From the NCBI GenBank assembly GCA_035542775.1, contig DATKKX010000398.1, positions 1 through 9,631 of the forward strand: 9,631 nt of DNA. The letters run 5' to 3'. Within the stretch, counting starts at the first letter, position 1. Every line of letters begins with the position of its first letter. Positions 1 to 7,065 of this stretch are shown here, in pieces. The notes beneath the pieces were generated by a model. The model worked only from the letters and a program-made list of their open reading frames with translations. It ran no database searches and was not told the origin of the DNA. This DNA is from DATKKX01 sp035542775 (lineage in GTDB: Bacteria; Planctomycetota; Phycisphaerae; UBA1845; UTPLA1). Position numbers and translations under genes: made by a program.

Positions 1-73
1 GCCCCATTGAGTCTTGGCGCTGTTCAGGCTGCATGCGGAAGCTCGAACCTTGCACTCGTGGAATGGCGAACAT
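1..73 (-). CDS. Possible start of a further operon gene, cut by the window edge
   Basis: An ATG on the minus strand at 73 opens a frame that stays open to the edge (24 codons, beginning MFAIPRVQGSSFRMQPEQRQ). It lies 19 bp downstream of the ACP stop codon, a spacing similar to the 22 and 55 bp between the other genes of this operon. Two further ATGs and one GTG lie in the same frame. There is no clear Shine-Dalgarno sequence, but the other genes of the operon lack one too. The fragment is too short to recognise, and it may be non-coding. Confidence 0.25.
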   Translation of the reverse strand, partial: MFAIPRVQGSSFRMQPEQRQDSMG

Positions 74-92
74 CAACGGGCCGGCACGGCCG

Positions 93-332
93 TCAGAGGG
101 TAACTCCCAGTTGGCCCAGCAGGGCCTCGAGTTCGGGAACCGACATGAAATCGCCCAGGTTTTCCGTGGGCAAAGTCACCCCGAACTCCTGCTCTATCGC
201 CCCGATGAGGTTGATGTGGTTCAGCGAGTCCCATGTCTCCACATCGGCGGCAGCGAGGTCATCCGTCACCCGCTCCACCGGGATGTGCAGGATGGCACTG
301 ACGATCAAGCGAAACTTCTGCTTATTGTCCAT
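93..332 (-). CDS. Acyl carrier protein
   Basis: A 79-residue acidic, helical protein of normal ACP length. The phosphopantetheine attachment site is visible as D-S-L-N-H at residues 34-38 (Ser35), inside a WDSLNHINLI stretch typical of the start of helix II, followed by an EQEFGV segment as in other ACPs. After activation by a phosphopantetheinyl transferase it would carry acyl groups as thioesters in the cytoplasm. It starts 22 bp after the fkbH-like stop codon, so the two are almost certainly co-transcribed. FkbH proteins are known to load an acyl (glyceryl) group onto a dedicated small ACP, which makes this its likely partner rather than the fatty-acid ACP. That pairing is inferred from position. 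No strong ribosome binding site precedes the ATG. Confidence 0.9.
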   Translation of the reverse strand: MDNKQKFRLIVSAILHIPVERVTDDLAAADVETWDSLNHINLIGAIEQEFGVTLPTENLGDFMSVPELEALLGQLGVTL

Positions 333-354
333 GTTTCAACAACGCATCAGGCGG

Positions 355-2199
355 TTACACCACTTTCACGTCAAGCCAGTCCGGCACTGTCATATCGGCC
401 GTCCGCAAATCCCACACCCATTGCTGCACCTCGCCGATCCGGGCTCCCTCGACAAGTCCCCGGTCCTTGTAGAACCCCGCGAACGGCTTGTTCCTGGCCG
501 TCGGCACAAACTCGGCGACCAGACGGCTGGCCCCGGCGGCGCGGGCCCGCTCGGCGATCCAGGCAATGAACGCCTGCTCCACGGTCCGCCCCAGCACACG
601 GCAGCTCATGAGGAACAGGTGCAGCACCCACTCCGTGGGACCATGTTGCGCAACCGCCAGTCCGACAATGCCATTGTCGCCAAACCGATCTGCCAGGGCA
701 AGGGTGAAGACGTTGCTGTCGGCGGCGGCCATGAAGCGGCGGATGTCGTCCTCGCTGCACCGGATGGTGTGCATGTTGAACTGATTGGTCCGCACCGTCA
801 TCTGGGCCGCCCGCGCCACGTGCGGGAGATGATCGACGAACAGCGTGACCTTCATCTGGAGCTGCCGGTAGAACGTGGGCATGTCCACGGAGCCGGCCTG
901 GAGCTCCCGTCGGCCCGCTTCCGCCTTGTACAACTTACCTCGGGTGCGGTCCTCTTCGGAGATCTTCCATTGATCAAAGCAATCCAGCGATTCGACAATG
1001 CCGGCATAACGGGCGGGATCATCCGGCAGATGAACCGTCAGCACCTCGGGCAGGGCCGCTCGCATCAGCTCGCACTCCACAGGGCTGTCGTCCATAAAGA
1101 CGAAGCTGTCGATCCCGAGGTTCAGGTCGGCCGCGATCCGCCGCAGATTCTCCGGCTTGGGCTCCCAATCGATCCGCATGGCGGCGAAGTGTTCCGTCCG
1201 CAGAACCATGTGGGGGTGCCTGTCAAGAACCTCCTCCACGCTGCCCGGCTGGTTCTTGCTGGCGATGGCCAGGACAATGCCGCGATTGTACAAATCGAGG
1301 ATTCGTTTTTGGAAAGCAACGAAGGCGTTGCCGGGAAAGTCGTGCCCGAGGGCGATGCCGTCGAGTCCGACATCCCCCACCACACCGCCCCAGAGGGTGT
1401 TGTCCGCGTCCAGGACGAGCACCTTCTTAGACAGTCCGTACAACGGCCGCAGGTGTCTCGCATAGAAGCCAGCCAGATGCCAGTAATTCGCCGGGGCTAC
1501 CGGTATTCGTGCGTAGAAAGCGGTTCGCGGATCTTGCCAGTGCAGCCGGCCATGCCGCGCCACGAGGGCGTCGTAGTCCATCACGCGGACATTGTCGAAA
1601 GAGGCGGCCAACCCGCTTAACTCCGCGTTGGCTCGAGAGATTACCGCCGCCTGCGACAACGCCGCGGACTGTTCGGCAAGGCCCAGGGCCGGAACTGCGG
1701 GAAAGTCGTAGTTTTGAATGAACACGGGGGTCTTTGATCGCTGACGGAACGCGCTCAGCGCCGCCCGCAGCCGGGCAATCCAATCGTCCACCAGGGCCGT
1801 GGCTGCCCCCGGAGTCAGGCTGTTGAAGGCCTCGTAGATCGCCGGACAGGCATCCTGCAGACGAGCGGCGACAAACACAACGTCAGGGTTGAAGGTCGCC
1901 AGACCAGATGACGGGTTGATCAACTCCTGCTCAACCTGGCCGAATGGCCCGAGGTACACTTCGAGCCCCAGGCCCGCTCGAAGAGCCTGCAACTGCAGCG
2001 ACGGCTTGATGGGCTCAAAGGTGAACGATGAGATGCACGCTGCGCGAAGGGACAATCGCTCTACCGCCTTGCGCAAGGGTTCGAGTTGCTGCATCGCGCC
2101 GGCGATCCGGATCAGCGTTGGATGTGCGTTCACCTCGGCCAGCAAGGCCTGGGCCTCGGCTGCCGTGAAGACTCGCGCCGGTTCACTCTTGCTGGTCAT
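355..2199 (-). CDS. FkbH-like HAD-family protein (phosphatase/acyl transferase)
   Basis: A 614-residue protein with the three-part FkbH architecture. The N-terminal region covers about residues 1-250. A HAD domain covers about 255-400, with motif I DADNTLWGG (Asp264, Asp266), motif II SKNQ (314-317), Lys348 in WEPKP, and acidic motif FMDDSP (Asp370, Asp371). The C-terminal GNAT-like region (about 440-600) carries TNQFN (471-475), FGDNGIVG (506-513) and the family signature MSCRVLGR with Cys533. Characterised FkbH enzymes take 1,3-bisphosphoglycerate, remove phosphate and pass the glyceryl group to an ACP; homologues also occur in polysaccharide clusters, where the substrate is usually unknown. 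All catalytic aspartates are present, so the enzyme looks active. It lies 55 bp after the acetyltransferase gene and 22 bp before the ACP gene. The ATG at 2199 has no obvious Shine-Dalgarno and the frame stays open a little upstream, so the exact start is less sure. Confidence 0.9.
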   Translation of the reverse strand: MTSKSEPARVFTAAEAQALLAEVNAHPTLIRIAGAMQQLEPLRKAVERLSLRAACISSFTFEPIKPSLQLQALRAGLGLEVYLGPFGQVEQELINPSSGLATFNPDVVFVAARLQDACPAIYEAFNSLTPGAATALVDDWIARLRAALSAFRQRSKTPVFIQNYDFPAVPALGLAEQSAALSQAAVISRANAELSGLAASFDNVRVMDYDALVARHGRLHWQDPRTAFYARIPVAPANYWHLAGFYARHLRPLYGLSKKVLVLDADNTLWGGVVGDVGLDGIALGHDFPGNAFVAFQKRILDLYNRGIVLAIASKNQPGSVEEVLDRHPHMVLRTEHFAAMRIDWEPKPENLRRIAADLNLGIDSFVFMDDSPVECELMRAALPEVLTVHLPDDPARYAGIVESLDCFDQWKISEEDRTRGKLYKAEAGRRELQAGSVDMPTFYRQLQMKVTLFVDHLPHVARAAQMTVRTNQFNMHTIRCSEDDIRRFMAAADSNVFTLALADRFGDNGIVGLAVAQHGPTEWVLHLFLMSCRVLGRTVEQAFIAWIAERARAAGASRLVAEFVPTARNKPFAGFYKDRGLVEGARIGEVQQWVWDLRTADMTVPDWLDVKVV

Positions 2200-2254
2200 G
2201 CGCAGTTCGCTCGCGGGGTCAAGGAAGTTGAAACGCGTTCAGACCGCTCGGTGA

Positions 2255-3859
2255 TCATTGATCGGCCCGTTCACTGAATACATGCCCGGAATGGTCATCG
2301 ACCCTGGCCACAGTTTCCCCGAGCGTGAAGCGATAGCACGCCGACCACAGGTCCCTCATGCAGAACTTGAAGAGGTTCTCGCCTCCGTACTTCTCGTAAA
2401 AGCGGATGCCTTCCGGGTTATCAGTAAAGACGATGTAGGAGGGCAGCCCGGCGGCCCGCAGTTTCTGGGTCCAGACGTTCAAGAACCGCTTTCCCAAACC
2501 CGCTCGCCGAAACTCGGGCGACACAACGATGGAGAGCAGCTCTGCCCTGTCCTCGAAATGACGCGACAGGCGCTGTTTCTTGAACGCGCGCAAGACTGCA
2601 AGCGGATTGAGCCGGAATGTGATGAATCGCCACAAGGCCAGAGCCCTGGCCGCCCCCGAGCGGTGCGATCGTTCAAAGGCATGCCGATCCGTCGCGCAGC
2701 CGAGGAATCCGCAGACCTTGCCATCGGCCTCGGCGACCCACAGCGACGCCCCCTGGCTGTTGATCATCGCGACGTAGTAGTGAAAAACGAACGACCGGCC
2801 GAGCTGGCTGATGACTCCGGCGGCGAAAGCCCCGGCGTGGAGATCCACGACCTGATAGATAGTGGCCGCTTCGCTGGGATCCAGGACCTCGCGGATTCTG
2901 ATTCCGGCAGCCAGGCCCGCCGCCTCGATGATTTCCTCCTCGGGCGTCACCGCCGGCGCCGGCGGCATCCACCTCGGGCTGATCCGCCGTGGCTTCCGCC
3001 AGCCGATCTGCTTGCCGCGCGGGATCGCCCCAATGTTGGCAAACGGCGGAACGTTGCTGGTCAGCTCCACGTTGGCATGCACCACGGCTCCGCGGCCGAC
3101 GCGAACACCGGGCATGATCCGCGCCGTCATGCCGATGAAGGCATAATCGTCGATCAGGATGGGTGCCTCGACGATGTGCTGTTGGTCGTGCGGGGCCATG
3201 TGCGACATGGCGATAAGTTGGCCCGGATCGGCGGGACTCTCGATGACGCCGGTGGCGCTGTAAAGGTGGGCGTTGGCCATGACACCGACACAGTCGCCGA
3301 TCTTCACGCCGCCGCGCCCGGCGATGTGAACGCCGGGGCCCAGGTGAACATAGTCGCCTATGGTGATCCAGCCGTGCTGCCGCAACCGGCGCTCCCCGGC
3401 CGCGAGCCGAACGGACGTGTCGATGTGGCAAAGTGAGCCGATGGAGACCGATGCGGGTCCCCATATCTCAACGTATTGATCGATCACTGTGTCCTGGCCG
3501 AGGTAGTTCAGTTGGGCCTTCCAATAGCAGGCGCGCAGGAAGAATCCCACCGCGTTGCGGCTGAACACCCGAGCGATGGTCTCGAGGATGCTTGACGTGC
3601 CCGGAAGCCATGCCAGCAGCATCAGAACGGCCTGGAGCGGCGCGAACAAGCACTGGATCACGGTTGCCAGGAAAAGCCAGCCCCTGGTCCGGATGATGTT
3701 ATGCGGTTCCGCGGCCCGCCCCTGGATGGCGGCGAGAATGAAATCGCGCGAGTAAACCAGCCATCCTCGGGGCGCCGGCGGTCGTGGCGCGACGTACCAC
3801 ATGCGGGCCACCGTAGCCCCGTCTTCGGTCACCAAGTTCGGTCGCGAGTCAAGAGCCAT
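2255..3859 (-). CDS. Beta-helix acetyltransferase fused to a GNAT acetyltransferase
   Basis: A 534-residue two-domain protein. Residues about 60-87 are strongly hydrophobic and could be a membrane-associated helix. Residues about 120-285 show imperfect hexapeptide repeats of a left-handed beta-helix, ending in the sugar O-acetyltransferase pattern IMPGVRVGRGAVVHANV ... VPPFANIGAIPRGKQIG, with a histidine-rich loop SHMAPHDQQH (219-228) where catalytic histidines would be expected. After a proline-rich linker (about 290-306), residues about 320-500 form a GNAT domain: motif A is IVVSPEFRRAGLGKRFL (444-460) with the acetyl-CoA-binding RRAGLG, and NPEGIRFYEKYG (481-492) matches GNAT motif B. A role in O- or N-acylating a sugar or lipid-linked precursor is inferred. 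It is the first gene of the minus-strand operon with fkbH and the ACP gene. No good ribosome binding site is visible before the ATG. Confidence 0.85.
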   Translation of the reverse strand: MALDSRPNLVTEDGATVARMWYVAPRPPAPRGWLVYSRDFILAAIQGRAAEPHNIIRTRGWLFLATVIQCLFAPLQAVLMLLAWLPGTSSILETIARVFSRNAVGFFLRACYWKAQLNYLGQDTVIDQYVEIWGPASVSIGSLCHIDTSVRLAAGERRLRQHGWITIGDYVHLGPGVHIAGRGGVKIGDCVGVMANAHLYSATGVIESPADPGQLIAMSHMAPHDQQHIVEAPILIDDYAFIGMTARIMPGVRVGRGAVVHANVELTSNVPPFANIGAIPRGKQIGWRKPRRISPRWMPPAPAVTPEEEIIEAAGLAAGIRIREVLDPSEAATIYQVVDLHAGAFAAGVISQLGRSFVFHYYVAMINSQGASLWVAEADGKVCGFLGCATDRHAFERSHRSGAARALALWRFITFRLNPLAVLRAFKKQRLSRHFEDRAELLSIVVSPEFRRAGLGKRFLNVWTQKLRAAGLPSYIVFTDNPEGIRFYEKYGGENLFKFCMRDLWSACYRFTLGETVARVDDHSGHVFSERADQ

Positions 3860-4206
3860 GGTTCAGTTCGGTGGAGGCTTCTGCTCTCATTTTGGACCTG
3901 ATATCGCACAAGGACGTATGGCCCAGGCGGTCCTCCAAAAGCTCGTCATTTGAGACTAGCCGCATGAGCACAATTGAGCAAGCGGGTGGGACGCGCTGTT
4001 TCGACGTCGCCGTGAATAGCGCCACTGCCGCCGCTTTCAGGACTTTTGCCTCCGAGATAAAGCGTCTTCAGCACCGTGGCGAGGACCTTGGCCCTCCGCT
4101 CGAATATCCTTTACCATCGAATGCCCCGCACACGGCAGCCAGAGCCATGCCGGGCAAGACAACCCCAGGACGACGCCGAACGAGCAGGCCCCCGAAGGAA
4201 TCTCCT
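3860..4206. other. Divergent intergenic spacer
   Basis: This 347-bp stretch separates the minus-strand operon from the plus-strand DUF218 gene and must hold promoters for both directions if both are transcribed from here. I could not identify a convincing -35/-10 pair, operator or hairpin on either strand. The plus-strand frame of the DUF218 gene is open back to 3871 with several ATGs, but that stretch encodes a polar, low-complexity sequence with no conserved look, so I treat it as non-coding. Confidence 0.5.
4194..4199 (+). promoter_or_regulatory. Ribosome binding site that sets the DUF218 start
   Basis: GAAGGA lies 7 bases before the ATG at 4207. None of the other in-frame ATGs considered (3871 or 4243) has a comparable site, so this decides the start of the DUF218 gene. 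Confidence 0.6.
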
Positions 4207-4869
4207 ATGGCCACAGCACCCGATGGTAACCCACAACAGGCCATGAGCGTCCACACCGCCATCGTGTCCCCCAGGAGGCGATCGTGCTGGCGGTTCTTGC
4301 GATGGATCGAACATCTGCTCGCGGCGGTTAGCGCGCTGCTTCTCTTGATGCTGGTATCTCCGATTCCGGACTGGTTGTTCGTCAGGCTGGATCGTCAATC
4401 AGATCTGCGCCCGGCAAAGTACATCATCTGCCTCGGAGGCCCGCCGAGCCGAGTCATTGAAGGGGCACGCCTGCTTAGTGAAGGTTATGCCGAATCAATG
4501 ATCGTTAGTAATAACGAGGTCGCCGCCCCCATGATGCGCTCGCTGGCCATCGACTGGGGCGCGCCGCCGGAACGCGTCCTCGTGGACCCTCACGCCTACA
4601 AGACGCTGGATCACCCCGGGTCCGTCCAGCGGAGTTGCGGCGTTGACCCGGCTCGGGATGTTTGCATTATTGTGACCAGTTACATCCACATGGCCCGCAG
4701 CAAGGCGTGCTTCGAAAAGGCCGGCTACAAGCACATCATCATGCGCGAACCTCGCTGGGAGCGCGAGTTCCGGCCACCGCCCGGGATCAAGACCAATTAC
4801 TGGCTCGTGCCGGAGCTGATCTACGAATACGCCGCCCTGGCGGAGTATTGGCTCCGTGGAGCAACCTAG
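4207..4869 (+). CDS. Membrane-anchored DUF218 (YdcF/SanA/ElyC-like) protein
   Basis: With the start at 4207 the protein has 220 residues. One transmembrane helix (about residues 36-57, rich in Leu, Ala and Val) follows an Arg-rich N-terminus (SPRRRSCWRFLRW), which predicts a cytoplasmic N-terminus and a soluble domain outside the inner membrane. Residues about 70-205 match the DUF218 fold: YIICLGG, then EGARLLSEGYAESMIVS, then GAPPERVLVD, and the typical VTSYIHMARSKACFEKAGY (156-174). Members of this family are linked to envelope and peptidoglycan or polysaccharide precursor metabolism, but their reaction is mostly undefined. The gene is 33 bp upstream of the CapK-like ligase on the same strand and probably shares its transcript. 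A longer reading from 3871 is possible but lacks a ribosome binding site and adds only atypical sequence. Confidence 0.8.
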   Translation: MATAPDGNPQQAMSVHTAIVSPRRRSCWRFLRWIEHLLAAVSALLLLMLVSPIPDWLFVRLDRQSDLRPAKYIICLGGPPSRVIEGARLLSEGYAESMIVSNNEVAAPMMRSLAIDWGAPPERVLVDPHAYKTLDHPGSVQRSCGVDPARDVCIIVTSYIHMARSKACFEKAGYKHIIMREPRWEREFRPPPGIKTNYWLVPELIYEYAALAEYWLRGAT

Positions 4870-4902
4870 CGTCAAGCCGTCCATCTGGTCGATGGATAGT
4901 CT

Positions 4903-6423
4903 ATGACGACGGCACTGGCTTACCCTGTAGCCGTGCGTGCTGACGGGGCGCGGCGGTCCAAGGATCGGCGATGCCTCCGTCGCCCGGGTCTACGGCTCTT
5001 AATGCGGGCGCACGAAGCGCTTCTGCATCGTCAAACATTTGTCATTGAGTCGGCTTTGCGCCGATCTGAGGGCCTCTCCGCCGCCGGCCTCGGGGAGCTC
5101 CGGCTGGCAAAGCTCCGGCGTCTGGTCGGGCATGCTGCCGTCCGCTGCCCGTACTATCGCCAACGCCATCTCCCGCCCGCCGGCTCCGTCACCAGCCTCC
5201 GCGATCTCTCCGAAATGGAGTTGCTGACACGCAACGATATTCGGCAGTTCGCGCGGCGAATGTGCTGGGCAAATGCGCCAGGCCGCCTGTTGATCGGCCG
5301 CACCCATGCGACTTCCGACGAGCCCCTGGCCTTCTTCTGGAACCGGCACCGGCAGGCCTGGGACAAGGCGAACCGCCTCCGGGCCCATCACTGGCAGGGC
5401 TTTGCAGCCGGTGATCGCGAGCTCCACCTCTGGCCGCTCGATCCGCCGCACTCCTGGTCGGCCCGCCTCAAGCAGTGGCTGCGCGATCAGCGCGACGATC
5501 TCTTCAGCGAACTCCAAATCGACAGCCTGCATGCGCTCAACGAGAGACTGCCTCTGGCCTGGAGGGCCTGGCGCGAATTTGATCCCGTTCGCGTAACCGC
5601 CTACCCGTCGGCACTGACTCAGTTCCTTGCCGATGGCCGTCGCGTCGGCTGCCGGATCGGAAATCCCTCCTTGCAACGCGTCTTCTTGACGGGCGAGGTA
5701 ACGTTTGACTGGCAGCGCAGGTTCATCGAACGCGAGTTGGGTGTCCCGACCATCCAGGACTACGGCATTCAGGAAGTCGGGGCCCTGGCCTACGCATGCC
5801 CTTACGGCAGTTGGCACGTTTCCGCTGAATCCGTCATCATTGAAATCATCCGCCATGGCCGACCGGCGAAACCGGGCGAATACGGCGAAGTCGTCGCCAC
5901 CGCTCTCGAAAGCCTCGCCATGCCGGTGCTGCGGTATTGCACCGGCGACATCGTTCGAATTCCGGAGAATTGGGGTGCTGCGGCAGACGCAACCGCCGGT
6001 CCGCTGGACGACACGGACAATCATCCGTTCCCCCGTCCCGCCTGCCGGTGCGGCCGGGCTTTGCCCATCATGCCCCCTGTATTGGGCCGCGCCGCCGATT
6101 TCCTCCAATCAGCATCGGGCACTTGGGTCGAGCCCGCGCGGGTCCTGGACGCTCTCGGCGAAGTGCTGGAAAGGGGTGCGTTTCAGGTGGTTCAGGCCCG
6201 GGACGGCAGCATCGAGGTCCGCGTCGCCGGCCCTGCCACGCAGGCCGGCGGTCAGCGACTGGCCCTCAACTGGGAACACGCCGTCCAGCAGCGACTCGAA
6301 CATCTCGTGGGGGCCGGGGTTCGTTGTGTAGCAAGGCGGGTGCCCTCTCTTAGCCGGTCGCTGTTTGGAAAATGCCGTTACGTCTCATCAGAGCTATCGA
6401 TCGGCGGCCTGGCACGACCATGA
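4903..6423 (+). CDS. CapK / phenylacetate-CoA-ligase-like adenylate-forming enzyme
   Basis: A 506-residue protein with the PaaK/CapK layout. N-terminal helices lead into HAAVRCPYYRQR (77-88). The adenylate core shows DYGIQEVG (286-293, replacing the usual YG-S/T-E motif), RYCTGDIV (344-351, the RxRTGD-like motif), CRCGRALPIM (381-390) and LGRAADF (394-400). The C-terminal lid ends with SLFGKCRYVSSE, where Lys490 occupies the catalytic-lysine position. Enzymes of this family activate a carboxylic acid with ATP and usually pass it to CoA or a carrier thiol; CapK homologues sit in capsule and exopolysaccharide loci. The phosphate-binding loop is unusual: where relatives read TSGSTGxP, this protein reads THATSDEP (134-141), without the glycines, so activity may be altered. 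The substrate is unknown. The start at 4903 has a weak ribosome binding site; an ATG at 5002 (residue 34) is an alternative. Confidence 0.82.
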   Translation: MTTALAYPVAVRADGARRSKDRRCLRRPGLRLLMRAHEALLHRQTFVIESALRRSEGLSAAGLGELRLAKLRRLVGHAAVRCPYYRQRHLPPAGSVTSLRDLSEMELLTRNDIRQFARRMCWANAPGRLLIGRTHATSDEPLAFFWNRHRQAWDKANRLRAHHWQGFAAGDRELHLWPLDPPHSWSARLKQWLRDQRDDLFSELQIDSLHALNERLPLAWRAWREFDPVRVTAYPSALTQFLADGRRVGCRIGNPSLQRVFLTGEVTFDWQRRFIERELGVPTIQDYGIQEVGALAYACPYGSWHVSAESVIIEIIRHGRPAKPGEYGEVVATALESLAMPVLRYCTGDIVRIPENWGAAADATAGPLDDTDNHPFPRPACRCGRALPIMPPVLGRAADFLQSASGTWVEPARVLDALGEVLERGAFQVVQARDGSIEVRVAGPATQAGGQRLALNWEHAVQQRLEHLVGAGVRCVARRVPSLSRSLFGKCRYVSSELSIGGLARP

Positions 6424-6442
6424 AGTGCCCAGGCCTTCATGG
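6418..6442 (+). terminator. Candidate hairpin at the end of the ligase gene
   Basis: CCATGAAG (6418-6425) and CTTCATGG (6435-6442) form a perfect 8-bp inverted repeat around a 9-base loop. It overlaps the ligase stop codon. No run of T follows, so it is not a classic intrinsic terminator; it may aid termination or transcript stability, or have no function. Confidence 0.25.
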
Positions 6443-6498
6443 CCCCACAATTACCCGGCCGCAGCGGCTGCCCAAAGGCAACGACACACCCGTTCGTC

Positions 6499-6527
6499 TT
6501 GTAGGCGGCTGATCACTCGGTTAGAGT
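6499..6527 (+). promoter_or_regulatory. Candidate promoter for the Clp N-domain gene
   Basis: TTGTAG (6499-6504) and TAGAGT (6522-6527) are separated by exactly 17 bases and lie about 50 bases before the ATG at 6576. They match the sigma-70 consensus only 3/6 and 4/6, so this is a weak prediction based mainly on spacing and position. Confidence 0.25.
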
Positions 6528-6575
6528 CATGGTAGCAGTGCGCGGCACACCGCACCGCCCGAGGGTAAGGACGCC

Positions 6576-7052
6576 ATGTTTGAGAAACTGACGCCCCGAC
6601 TGGATCGTGTCATCAAGCTGTCCCAGCGGATTGCCCGCGACTACGGACAGGACTACGTCGGTACTGAGCACCTGCTCCTGGCAATCCTCGAAGAAGGTAC
6701 GGGCGAGGGAGTTGACATCCTCCGCGGCTTCGATGCCGACCTTCCCAAGACCAAGGGGATCATCGACAAGTTAGTCAAGGGCAGCCTGGAGGACACCTGG
6801 GTGTTCGGTCGTCTGCCCGGCACTCCTCACTTCCGCAACGTGATGTCGGCCGCGATCGAGCAGGCCCGTCAGCTCGAGAGCAGATTCATCTGCACCGAGC
6901 ACCTGCTGCTGGCCCTCGCCAAGGAGCCGGGCAGCGTGGCGCACAGCGCACTGGCGGAACTGGGCATCGACGCGCCTGCCATTCAGGAAGAGATCATCAA
7001 GAGGCTGGACCATCCGCCGAAACAGGCGGGGACGCCGGGCTCCGGAAGCTGA
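6576..7052 (+). CDS. Stand-alone Clp N-terminal (R) domain protein
   Basis: 158 residues made of two copies of the Clp repeat found at the N-terminus of ClpA and ClpC chaperones: YVGTEHLLLAIL (27-38) and FICTEHLLLALA (104-115), each preceded by an alpha-helix (VIKLSQRIARDYG and VMSAAIEQARQLE). In ClpA/ClpC this domain binds adaptors and substrates. No AAA+ ATPase domain follows; the protein ends in a short Gly/Pro/Ser tail and a stop codon. It could act as an adaptor, competitor or regulator of a full-length Clp ATPase encoded elsewhere, which is inference. AAGGA at 6567-6571, 4 bases before the ATG, with GAGGG just upstream, supports the start. It is convergent with the next gene, with only 13 bp between the stop codons, and its spacing from the ligase (152 bp, with a possible promoter) suggests a separate transcript. 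Confidence 0.88.
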   Translation: MFEKLTPRLDRVIKLSQRIARDYGQDYVGTEHLLLAILEEGTGEGVDILRGFDADLPKTKGIIDKLVKGSLEDTWVFGRLPGTPHFRNVMSAAIEQARQLESRFICTEHLLLALAKEPGSVAHSALAELGIDAPAIQEEIIKRLDHPPKQAGTPGSGS

Positions 7053-7065
7053 TTGAGTCATTACC

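Noticed and set aside
79..91. A GGCCG-GCA-CGGCC hairpin just after the ACP stop codon as a terminator
   Set aside because: The stem is only 5 bp with a 3-base loop and no T run, and a possible next gene starts directly beyond it. It is not distinguishable from chance in GC-rich DNA.
7..1620. A 537-codon open frame on the plus strand opposite the fkbH-like and ACP genes
   Set aside because: It is antisense to two clearly recognisable genes, spans their junction, and its translation is rich in His, Arg, Pro and Gly with no domain pattern. It is a GC-bias shadow frame.
2258..3436. A 392-codon open frame on the plus strand opposite the beta-helix/GNAT gene
   Set aside because: It mirrors the real gene in the opposite strand and has a low-complexity Arg/Asp/Gly/Pro-rich translation with no motif.
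3871..4206. A 112-residue N-terminal extension of the DUF218 protein
   Set aside because: The stretch has no conserved-looking sequence and no ribosome binding site, while the ATG at 4207 has GAAGGA at good spacing and leaves a normal membrane anchor near the N-terminus.
4999..6108. A 369-codon minus-strand frame opposite the CapK-like ligase
   Set aside because: The plus-strand ligase has clear family motifs throughout, and the antisense product has none.
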